The notes beneath the pieces are model-generated. The model had not been told where the DNA came from. It searched no databases and was given only the letters and a program-made list of their open reading frames with translations. A program made the translations under genes and the position numbers. Shown here piece by piece: positions 11,169 through 21,936 of a DNA stretch of 64,000 nt; the first letter of the stretch is position 1; every line of letters begins with the position of its first letter. The stretch lies in NCBI GenBank assembly GCA_039707655.1, contig CM077663.1, positions 437,861,830 to 437,925,829 of the forward strand. Reading direction: 5' to 3'. The DNA is from Elymus sibiricus. Lineage: Eukaryota; Streptophyta; Magnoliopsida; Poales; Poaceae.

Positions 11169-13171
11169 CTATTTGTGATGACCAGGAGATTGCTCTGGGA
11201 GATCGGGTCGTCCTCGAACCCGCTTGCTCGCCTGTCGCGGCTTGTTGCCTGGTTGGGGTCTTGGTGTCTCGATGCCGGACTGGAATTTGGCCGCTATAGC
11301 CGCTGTGTGTTCCTCAGTCCGGAGTAAGCGTTCTGTATTGCCGTTGACGGTGATGACCCCCTTTGGCCCAGGTATCTTGAGCTTCAGGTATGCGTAGTGG
11401 GGAACGGCGTTAAAGCGAGCAAACGCTGTATGACCAAGCAGTGCATGGTAGCCACTGTGGAAAGGCACGATATCGAAGATTAAGTCTTCGCTACGAAATT
11501 TATCAGGCGAGCCAAACACTACTTCCAGCGTCACGGTACCCGAGCAGCATGCTTCAACACCAGGGATGACTCCCTTGAAGGTAGTGTTGCTGGGTTTAAT
11601 TCTCGAAGGGTCGATATCCATCTTTTTTACTGTGTCTGAGTAAATCAGGTTAGGGCTGCTTCCTCTGTCCATAAGGACTCTAGTGAGGTGGTACCCATCG
11701 ATGATGGGGTCCAGAACGAGGGCGGCCGAGCCTCCATGATGGATGCTGGTCGGGTGATCCCTACGATCGAAGGTTATCGGGCAAGCCGACCACGGATTGA
11801 ACTTCGGGGCTACGGGCTCTACAACGTAGACCTCCCGAAGGGCGTGTTTCCTCTCCTTTTTTGATATATGTGTGACATATATCATGTTCAAAGTTTTTAC
11901 CTTGGGGGGGAATTGCTTCTGCCCGCCATTGCTTGGCCCGCGAGGTTCTTCGTCGTCCTCGCTGCGCGGGCTCTTGCTCTGTTCCTCTGCTGTGAGCTTG
12001 TTGGTTTGTTTGAACACCCAACAGTTTCTATTGGTGTGGGTGGCCGGCTTGTCTTGTGTGCCGTGGATCTGGCAGGGCCTATCCATGATTTTGTCCAAAG
12101 CGGTAGGTCCATCCCTGTTCCCTTTAGAGGGCATCTTCTGTTGACCGGGTTTGGAATTGTGGAAACCAGCGTTTACAGCCGTGTCTTCCAAGTCGCCATT
12201 GTTATGGCGGCGTTTATTTTTGTTGCGCCTTAGCTTTCCGTTGCCGTTCCGCACTTCAGATGTGCCGGGGTCTTCGAGATTGTGGCTTCGGCGAGCTAGC
12301 CAGTTGTCTTCGCCCGCGCAAAGGCGGGTCATAAGTGAGGTGAGGGCAGACATTGTTCTCGGCTTATCCTGGCCGAGCTGGCAAGCTAGCCATTCGTCCC
12401 GAATGTTGTGTCTGAACGAGGCTATCGCCTTGGCGTCCGGACAGTCGACGATCTGGTTATTCTTTGTAAGGAACCGATTCCAGAACTGCCTGGTTGATTC
12501 GCCAGCCTTCTGGATGAGGTTACTTAGGTCGGAAGAGTCCGGAGGCCGGACCTAAGTGCCTTGGAAGTTAGACCGGAAGGCGTCTTCGAGTTCCTCCCAA
12601 CTCCCAATGGAGTTCTCGGGGAGACTGTTTAACCAGTGCCGAGCTGGTCCCTTCACTTTGAGTGGTAGGTATTTGATGGCGTGGAGATCGTCTCCTCTTG
12701 TCATATGGATGTGAAGGAGGAAGTCCTCGATCCATACGGCTAGGTCCATTGTTCTGTCGTATCATTCTATGTTTACGGGTTTAAACCCTTCGGGGAACTG
12801 GTGCTGCATGACCTCGTCTGTGAAACACAGTGGGTGTGCGGCGCCTTTGATCCGAGCTACGTCACGCCGGAAGTCAGCTGTTGGCTGGGCCCGGTATTGT
12901 TCCCGGCTTCTGTGGTTGCGGTCTAGCCACGATTGGTAGCCATCCCGTCTAGCGGGGGAGCGTCCCCTAGATCCGTAAATGGATCTGGTGTGACCTCCCC
13001 TATAGTCCAGGTCCTGCCGTAGATCGTATCGATCCTCAGGCTGTGCTGGCCCCTTTCTCCTCATGCGAGGTGACGCTGGCCAGTATTAGACGTCTCTAGT
13101 CACCCCGTCCCGTACTCGAGGGGGCGGTCCGGCTGGTCGTACTGGGAGCGCCAGGGAGATTGAGGCTCAAG
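11169..13171 (-). pseudogene. Element A gag (core and C-terminal part) plus protease, ending without pol
   Basis: One minus-strand frame runs through two in-frame stops (12762-12764 and 12552-12554). The gag core comes first (CFTDEVMQHQFPEGFKPVNI, then WIEDFLLHIH, YLPLKVKGPARHWLNSLPEN, SWEELEDAFRSNF), matching the Retrotrans_gag family. An Arg/Lys-rich linker follows. Next comes a zinc-knuckle variant C-x2-H-x8-H-x4-C (CQIH to NC, about 12019-12076), then a retroviral-type protease around VLMDRGSSPNLIY, whose active-site triplet reads D-R-G. The frame stops at 11169 right after the protease, with no RT. In D the matching triplet is D-G-G, so Arg here may be damaging. The N-terminal half continues at 40728-41903 beyond insertion C. 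Confidence 0.8.
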
Positions 13172-13176
13172 GGCCT

Positions 13177-14844
13177 TGATGTCTACTACGCAACCTTCTT
13201 CTTGTAGACTCGTGTTGGGCCTCCAAGCGCAGAGTTTTGTAGGACAGTAGCAAATTTCCCTCAAGTGGATGACCTAAGGTTTATCAATTTGTGGGAGGCG
13301 TAGGATGAAGATGGTCTTTCTCAAACAACCCTGCAACCAAATAACAAAGAGTCTCTTGTGTCCCCAACACACCCAATACAATGGTAAATTGTATAGGTGC
13401 ACTAGTTCGGCGAAGAGATGGTGATACAAGTGTAATATGGATAGTAGATATAGATTTTTGTAATCTGAAAATATAAAAACAGCAAGTTAGCAAGTAACAA
13501 AAGTGAGCAAAAACGGTATTGCAATGCTTGAAAACAAGGCCTAGGGTTCATACTCTCACTAGTGCAAGTTCTCTCAACAATACTAACATAGTTGAATCAT
13601 ATGTAAATCCCTCACGTGCGACAAAGAGTTCATTCCAAAGTCACAAATAGCGGAGAACAAACGAAGAAATTATTGTAGGGTATGAAACCACCTCAAAGTT
13701 ATCTTTTTCGATCAATCATATGAGCTATCCCTATAAGTGTCACGAACAGCCCTAGAGTTCATACTAAAATAACACCTTAAGATACACATCAACCAAAACC
13801 CTAATGTCACCTAGATACTCCAATGTCACCACGAGCACCCATGGGCTTGATTATACGATATGCATCACATAATTTCAGATTCATCATGTTCAATCCAACA
13901 CAAAGAACTTCGAAGAGTGCCCCAAAGTTTCTACCGGAGAGTCAAGACGAAAACATGTGCCAACCCCTCTGCGTAGATTCCCAAGGTCACGGAACCCGCA
14001 AGTTGATCACCAAAACATACATCAAGTGGATCAATAGAACATCCCATTGTCACCACGAATATCCCATCGCAAGACATACATCAAGTGTTCTCAAATCCTT
14101 TAAATACTCAATCCGATAAGTAAACTTCAAAGGGAAAACTCAATTCATCACAAGAAGATAGAGAGGGGAAAACTCCATATGATTCATCTATATTAATAAA
14201 GCTCGCGGTACATCAAGATCGTGTCATCTCAAGAACACGAGAGAGAGAGATCAAACACATAGCTACTAGTACATACCCTCAGCCCCGAGGGTGAACTACT
14301 CCCTCCTCGTCATGGAGACCGTCGGGATGATGAAGATGGCCTCCGGTGATGGTTCCCCCCTCCGACAGGGTGCCGGAATGGGCTCCCGATTGGTTTTTCA
14401 TGGCTCTGGAGGCTTGCGGCGGCGGAACTCCCGATCTAGGTTTGTTTCTGGGGGTTTATGTATTTATAAGAATTTTTGGCGTCGGAAACAAGTCAAGGTG
14501 GGCCACGAGGCGGCGACAAGCCAAGGGGGCGCGCCCTAGGGGGGGGCGCCCCCTAGGCTTGTGGTGGCCTCGTGGCTCTTATGGCCCAACTCCAACACTC
14601 CCTGGGCTTCTTCTGGTCCATAAAAAATCACCGTAGATTTTTATTCCGTTTGGACTCCGTTTGATATTCCTTTTCTGTAAAACTCAAAAACATGGAAAAA
14701 ACAGAAACTGGCACTAGGCTCTAGATGAATAGGTTAGTCCCAAACATAATATAAAGTTGTATTAAAATGATTGTAAAACATCCAATAATGATAATATAAC
14801 AGCATGGAACAAGCAAAAATTATAGATACGTTGGAGACGTATCA
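13177..14844 (-). repeat. 3' LTR of element C
   Basis: A 1668-bp LTR, TGATACGTCT to AGACATCA on the minus strand. A TATAAATA box (minus) lies at 14461-14468. Against the other LTR about 30 differences were counted in the first 1.3 kb. A 98-residue plus-strand frame at 13823-14119 recurs in the partner only as an LTR copy. Confidence 0.92.
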
Positions 14845-17800
14845 GCATCCCCAAGCTTAATTCCTACTCGTCCTCTAGTAGGTAAATGAGAAAAACAGAA
14901 TTTTTGATGTGGAATGCTGCCTAACATGTTCATCATATTCTTTTCTTCTATGTATAGCATGGACATTTGGACTTGTAAATGATTCAAAGCAATAGTCTAG
15001 TTTTAACATAATGACTTCAATATTCAAGCATATCAACAAGCAACCATGTCTTTCAAAATATCAACACTAAAGAGAGTTATCCCTAGCCCATCATGCTCAA
15101 TCATTGATCCATTCATGAAGCACACTCAAATATTAGCGATGCCCAATGCTCAAGTACGATCATAGTGCCCCCTAGTTGGTGCTTATAAGAGAAGATGGAG
15201 ACTCAAAGCAAAAATAAAAATTGCATAAATTAAATAGATAGGTCCTTCGCAGAGGGAAGTAGGGATTTTTAGAGGTGCCAGAGCTCAAGGTTTAAATTGA
15301 GAGAGAAAAATATTTTGAGTGGCATGCTTTTCCTGTCAACGAAAACGACAAAGTAGCTCACAATACTTTCCATGCTAGATACATTATAGGCGGTTCCCAA
15401 ATAGAATAGTAAAGTTTTTACTCCCCCTCCACCAATCAATCACACTCCATGGTGAGCCGAATCCACGGGTACCGTCCATACAAACAACAATCCTGGGGGA
15501 GTTTTGTTTCATTATATTTTGATTAGATTTTTGAGCATGGAACTGGGCATCCCGAATACCAGCCACTTTCTCATGAATGATAGTGAATCAACACATATCG
15601 TGAGAATAACCCACCTAGCATGGAAAAATATTGGATACTCCCCACCGTTTCATGAGCGGTACGGGCACACAAAAGAGAAAAAAAATTATTTTCAAGATTT
15701 AGAGATGGTACATACAAATTTACTTGGAACGGCATGGAAATACCGCATATAGGTAGGTATGGTGGACTCATAAGGCAAAATGTGGTTTAAGGATTTTGGA
15801 TGCACAAGTAGTATTTCTACTTAGTACAAATGAAGGCAAGGAAATAGATTGGGAAGCAACCAAACCAAGAAACGAAAAATCACATAAGTGAGCATTGAAC
15901 ATAACTAACACCGAATAATGCACCACAAGTAGGATGTAACTTCATTGCATAACTATTGACTTTGCTGCATGCATAGGGAATCACAAACCTTAACACCAAT
16001 ATTCCTACTAAGCATAATTACTCACTAACATGACTCACATATTACTATCATCATGTTTCAAAACTATTACAAATAATCAAGTTTAATTTGTCCCATGATC
16101 TTCATGAAAGTTTTTATTATATCCTCCTTGGATATCTATCACTTTGGGACTAGTTTAATATATTGCCATGGCTTTTTGGCAAGCTCAAACAAATTTAACT
16201 GAAGCACATGAGCAAATGACAAGCCACTCTCAAAAGATATAAGTGAGGATCAATGAGTAGCCAACAATTAAATAACTATGTGAGGAATCTCTCTCTCTCA
16301 GTAAATATTTTCAGATCTGAGTATTTTATTAAAAGCAAGCAAAAGAAAAATAGCACTCCAAGAATAGCACATATCATGTGAACGAATAAAAATTTAGGCT
16401 CAACATAGGCTAACCGATAATTGTTGATGAAGAGAGGTGGGATGCGTAGCATTCCCAAGCTTAGATGCTTGAGACTTCTTGAAATATTTACTTGGGGTGC
16501 CTTGGGCATCCCCAAGCTTGAGCTTTTGTATCTCGTTCAATCCTCTCATACCATGGTTTCACCTATTCTCAAAAACTTCATCCACCCAAAACTCGAAAAG
16601 AACTCGTGAGATAGGTTAGTACACATAATAATAAATCAACTCTTTATGTACTGCCAAGACAAGTTGCATAATAATTTTCAAACATTAGGTACTGTATACT
16701 ATCATTTCCACAATTTATATCTACCAATATAGGCCATGGAAACTATAGGATAAGCAGATAACAAAACTATGACAGCAATCTGCCCAAACAGAACAGTCTG
16801 TAGAAATTTATGAAAACAGTGTACTTCTGTAACTCAAACAATTATTAAAATTTAGGACATTCTAAATAATTTATATGAAAATACTCTGTAAAAATTTCAG
16901 AAACTTTCCACGTTCCAGTAAAATCTGAAAATTCAAACACTACAACAAAAGTTTCTGTTTATACACAGCACACATCAAACATGCAATTCAATCATCCTAA
17001 AGGGCAATTCTTGGAACCTTTTATTGAAAAACAAGATTATAAATAACACCTAACAGAGAAAAACAAACTAATATGATGCTCCAAGCAAAACTCATATTAT
17101 GTGACGAATAAAAATATAGCTCCAAGTAAGATATACCGATAGTGTTGAAGACGAAAGAGGGGATGCCTTCCGGGGCATCCCCAAGCTTAGACGCTTGAGT
17201 CTTCCTTGAATATTACCTTGGGGGTGCCTTGGTAATCCCCAAGCTTAGGTTCTTGTTACTCCTTATTCTCCTCATATTGGTGTCTCACCCAAAACTTGAA
17301 AACTTCAATCACACAAAACTTAACGGAACTTCGTGAGAAGGGTTAGTATAACAAATAAAGATAATTCACTTAGGTACTGTCAAGACAAGATTCAAAATTG
17401 TTCCCACATGATACCTACTGTATTCTATCATTCCCATAATTTATACCACTAAATATAAGCTATGAAAACAATAAAACAAGCAAACTATGCATGCAAAACA
17501 GAATCTGTCAAAAACAGAACAGTCTGTGAAGATCTGTAGTGTAGCCATACTTCCCTGTCTCTGAAAATTCTGAAAAATTAGGACAGCCTGAAGAATTTGT
17601 ATATCAATCATTTGTAAATAATTCAGATCAAAATCACGTTCCAGTGAATTTACAAAATTCCTGGTCTCACAGCAAAAGTTAATGTTTTTGCACAGAATCA
17701 AGTCAACTATCATCCACACTATCCGAAAGGCTTTACTTGGCACTTTATTGAAAAAAAAGCTAGAAAACATGATTATACAGTATCTTAATCATGTGGACAC

Positions 17801-17891
17801 ACAAAAACAGTAGGTATAAATATTGGGTTGTCTCCCAACAAGCGCTTTTCTTTTATGCCTTTTTAGCTAGCCATGATGATTTGAATGATGC
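14845..17891 (-). other. Element C: non-coding 3' internal region with duplicated block and PPT-like motifs
   Basis: No substantial coding frame. The minus-strand motif TAAGCTTGGGGATGC or a close relative occurs at 14845-14859 (true polypurine tract beside the LTR), 16449-16463, 16506-16520, 17175-17189 and 17232-17247. Two imperfect direct copies of about 0.6 kb (16380-16990 and 17090-17720) match the single block 5005-5640 of element B, including the words aacagaacagtctgt and cacgttccagt. Confidence 0.7.
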
Positions 17892-19680
17892 TCACAAAAA
17901 AGATAAGAATTGAAAGACAAAGAGAGCATCATGAAGCATATGACTAGCACATTTAAGCCTAACCCACTTCCTATGCATAGGGATTTTGTGAACAAACAAT
18001 TTATGGGAGCAAGAATCAACTAGCATAGGAAGGCAAAAGAAGCATAACTTCAAAACTTTGAACCCATAAAGAGGAAACTTGATATTATTGCAATATGTAG
18101 AAGCATAAGATCCTCTCTCATAATAATTTTCAGTAGCATCATGAAGGAATTTCACAATATAATCAGAACATAAAGCATTCTTTTCATGATCTACAAGCAT
18201 AGAAATTTTACTACTCTCCACACAAGAAAATTTCTTCTCATGACTAATAGTGGGAGTATCATAAAAGAATTGAATACTACAAATTGGTTCCACATTAAAA
18301 GAGTAATATTCAGTAAAAGGATATTCATAATTATGACAAGTATCATAATAGTAATCATCACTCTTTTTCATCGCATAAGTATCATCACAATAATCATCAT
18401 AAGTAGGAGGCATGCAATCTTTATAACAAATTTGATCATTCAAAGTAGGGGGAATAAAAAGATCATCTTCATCAAGCATAGCATCCCCAAGCTTGGGACA
18501 AACATTAATTGCAGAAATAAATTCTCAAAAATGTCATTTTCATCAAACATAGCACCCCCAAGCTTGTGGCTTTGTATATCATAAACATAATCACTCTCAT
18601 CATTAATAGTATGAATAGGACCAATAGTATAGCAATTATTATCATCGTCTTCCAAGTTGGTGCCATAAATATTTTCAAGATTATTAGAAGTATCATTATC
18701 TTCCCAATCATAATTATCACAACAAGCAATAGGCTTAACAAAATCATCCTCAAGTGTATCATCTTCCACAACTATTTTTGATTCATTCTCATGAGGCCTA
18801 TCAATAATGGGAGCAACATTATTTGGGAGAGATACCTCTTTACCTTTACTTTTCCTTCTTTTCTTCTTCTTCACCACATTATGTGTGGGTTTATTTAATT
18901 CCTCCAAGCTTTTTTTGAAGAGGTTGGTTGAATAAAAAGCTCCTCCTCGTTACCTGATTCATCATAAGAAAAAATAGGAGGATATTGGGAAACCTCTTCC
19001 CCTTCATTAGTATTCTCTTCATCTTTTATTTGTTTTCTTGTCTTTAAGTAATTGGCAATATAAGGATTCTCAATGCAATTTACCACGCAATACATATATA
19101 TTTCATTTAGATCAAAATCAATCATTTTCATGAGAACCCAAGCTGGAACATCCTTAGTTTTATGTTTCATTTCTTCATACCCCAAAAATAGACTAAGTTC
19201 ATTATGATGCTCAAGGGTAATGAGGTTATCACAATTTTTGGACACAATTCGATCATGAAATAATTCACATTGGAAATTAAAATGACCACTTTCATTGCAA
19301 AGTTCACAAGGATGGCGAGAAATATTAAGTCTTTCAGCACAAACATAAAGCCTCTCTTGCAACCATTTAGTTTCTAAATACTTATGCCTCTTACAAAATC
19401 TATCTTCCCTTTTAGGCATGTCTTCACAAACTCTATGCACTCAACAAAAATTGACATGCTTATAAGAAATCTTTTTATCATGACTAGTGCAATCATCATT
19501 AGTACTATGGATATTCAAAGAATTAATACTAACAACATTGCAATCATGCTCATCACTCAAAGATTTAGTGCCAAACATTTTAATAACTTCTTCTTCTAAT
19601 ACTTGAGCACAATTTTCCTTTCCATCATTTTCACGAAAGACATTAAAAATATGAAGCATATGAGGCAACCTCAATTCCAT
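17892..19680 (-). pseudogene. Unusual CCHC zinc-knuckle protein of element C, in the gag position
   Basis: The reading starts at an ATG at 19680, about 100 bases inside the primer-binding site, and would give roughly 590 residues. It is broken by an in-frame TGA (19441-19443), a frame change at a T run (18909-18915) and another between about 18490 and 18520. Residues about 110-125 form a CX2CX4HX4C knuckle (CELCNESGHFNFQC), typical of nucleic-acid-binding gag. Downstream are an acidic stretch, a Lys/Arg block (VVKKKKRRKSKGKEV) and a long Asp/Asn/Tyr-rich tail holding two copies of a KLGxAMxDExDxF motif. It does not resemble the gag of element B or the gag core of A. I do not recognise the family. 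RNA binding is inferred from the knuckle only. Confidence 0.55.
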
Positions 19681-19780
19681 ATTTTTTTTGTAGTTTTCTT
19701 TTATAAAACCAAACTAGTGAAAAACAAGAAACTAAAAGATTCAATTGCAAGATCTAAAGATATACCTTCAAGCACTCACC

Positions 19781-19798
19781 TCCCCGGCAACGCCGCCA
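19781..19798 (-). other. Primer-binding site of element C
   Basis: On the minus strand TGGCGGCGTTGCCGGGGA lies 10 bases inside the 5' LTR. It is the tRNA-Asp type site of element B with one change (third C to G). Confidence 0.8.
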
Positions 19799-19808
19799 GA
19801 AAAGAGCT

Positions 19809-21132
19809 TGATGTCTACTACGCAACCTTCTTCTTGTAGACTCGTGTTGGGCCTCCAAGCGCAGAGTTTTGTAGGACAGTAGCAAATTTCCCTCAAGTGG
19901 ATGACCTAAGGTTTATCAATCCGTGGGAGGCGTAGGATGAAGATGGTCTCTCTCAAACAACCCTGCAACCAAATAACAAAGAGTCTCTTGTGTCCCCAAC
20001 ACACCCAATACAATGGTAAATTGTATAGGTGCACTAGTTCGGCGAAGATATGGTGATACAAGTGTAATATGGATAGTAGATATAGATTTTTGTAATCTAA
20101 AAATATAAAAACAGCAAGCTAGCAAGTAACAAAAGTGAGCAAAAACGGTATTGCAATGCTTGAAAACAAGGCCTAGGGTTCATACTCTCACTAGTGCAAG
20201 TTCTCTCAACAATACTAACATAGTTGAATCATATGTAAATCCCTCACGTGTGACAAAGAGTTCACTTCAAAGTCACAAATAGCGGAGAACAAACGAAGAG
20301 ATTATTGTAGGGTACGAAACCACCTCAAAGTTATCTTTTCCGATCAATCATATGAGCTATCCCTATAAGTGTCACGAACAGCCCTAGAGTTCGTACTAAA
20401 ATAACACCTTAAGATACACATCAACCAAAACCCTAATGTCACCTAGATACTCCAATGTCACCACGAGTACCCATGGGCTTGATTATACGATATGCATCAC
20501 ATAATTTCAGATTCATCATGTTCAATCCAACACAAAGAACTTCAAAGAGTGCCCCAAAGTTTCTACCGGAGAGTCAAGATGAAAACATGTGCCAACCCCT
20601 ATGCATAGATTCCCAAGGTCACGGAACCCGCAAGTTGATCACCAAAACATACATCAAGTGGATCAATAGAACATCCCATTGTCACCACGAATATCCCATC
20701 GCAAGACATACATCAAGTGTTCTCAAATCCTTTAAAGACTCAATCCGATAAGTAAACTTCAAAGGGAAAACTCAATTCATCACAAGAAGATAGAGAGGGG
20801 AAAACTCCATATGATTCATCTATATTAATAAAGCTTGCGGTACATCAAGATCGTGTCATCTCAAGAACACGAGAGAAAGATCAAACACATAGCTACTGGT
20901 ACATACCCTCAGCCCCGAGGGTGAACTACTCCCTCCTCGTGATGGAGACCGCCGAGATGATGAAGATGGCCTCCGGTGATGGTTTCCCCCTCCGACAAGG
21001 TGCCGGAATGGGCTCCCGATTGGTTTTTCGTGGCTCTGGAGGCTTGCGGTGGCGGAACTCCCGATCTAGGTTTGTTTCTGGGGGTTTCTGTATTTATAAG
21101 AATTTTTGGCGTCGGAAACAAGTCAAGGTGGG
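19809..21132 (-). repeat. 5' LTR of element C, first part
   Basis: The LTR starts with TGATGTCTAC on the plus strand and is cut at 21132 by element D, which inserted just after GTGGG. Its remainder, carrying the minus-strand beginning TGATACG, is at 40379-40722. Confidence 0.92.
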
Positions 21133-21599
21133 TGTCGGTGTCAAAACCGGCGGATCTCGGGTAGGGGGTCCCGAACTGTGATACTTGGATTGATGGTAAC
21201 AGGAGACAAAGGGGACAAGGTTTTACCCAGGTTCGGGCCCTCCTATGGAGGTAATACCCTATGTCCTGCTCGATTATATTGATCGTATAGAGATTACAGA
21301 GTTGATCTACCACGAGATCGTATGACTAAACCCTAGATGAGTTCTGTTGTCCTATGACCTAAAACCCTCTGGCTTATATAGACGCCGGGGGTGACTAGGG
21401 TTACACATGGTCGGTTACACGTCGAAGGGATAAACATGCCTAATCTACTTTAAACGTGGAGAACACGCCTTGATTCTCGAAGCTTTCTTCCTGGAGTCCG
21501 GGCCTTCAATCAATCTAGTGTCCGGCGAGCGGCGCATATAGTCCGGCCCATATGAGATAGGTCGGACCCCCGAGGACCCCTTAATCCAGGACTCCCTCA
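21133..21599 (-). repeat. 3' LTR of element D
   Basis: A 467-bp LTR, TGAGGGAGTC to ACACCGACA on the minus strand. A TATATAAG box (minus) is intact at 21373-21380. The terminal ~45 bases and the other terminal ~20 bases match the LTRs of element A, while the middle differs. Confidence 0.95.
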
Positions 21600-21936
21600 G
21601 TAGCCCCCGGACTAGCCTCCAACGCCGATGTATATCCGGAGAGTCTTGTACAACGAAGTCTTCGGCTTGCGAGGGGAGTCCCTCTACTCCTTCATGTTCG
21701 GCAACCGTCCTGTGATCGGCGAAATTCCAAACGCCGCGAGATTGCCAGGTCCACCGCAGTAATGCTTCTTGAACCTCGCGCATTGTGGGGAGATGAGCGG
21801 TTTAACAGTTTTTTACAAAACTACCCCTCCCCAAAAATGAAAACACCATCCATTTAAACAAACTGGATCGTGATCCAAATCACATCTTCACCTTCCCCCT
21901 TAGACGAAATCTCCAGAGAAAAACCCTCCACCAAAA
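21600..21936 (+). promoter_or_regulatory. Leader and presumed promoter of the element D antisense gene
   Basis: About 340 non-coding bases lie between the 3' LTR and the antisense ATG at 21937. They begin like the same place in element A (gtagcccccg, ctagcctccaacgcc). A promoter here is inferred from position; no clear TATA box was found. Confidence 0.35.

Noticed and set aside
11868..12555. Several plus-strand frames over 90 codons across the gag-protease of element A
   Set aside because: They are shadows of the GC-rich minus-strand coding region and lack codon or domain support, unlike the antisense gene elsewhere in A.
13823..14119. 98-codon plus-strand frame in element C LTR, repeated at 20455-20751
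   Set aside because: Conservation is explained by LTR duplication and recent insertion. It runs opposite to the element and has no recognisable features.
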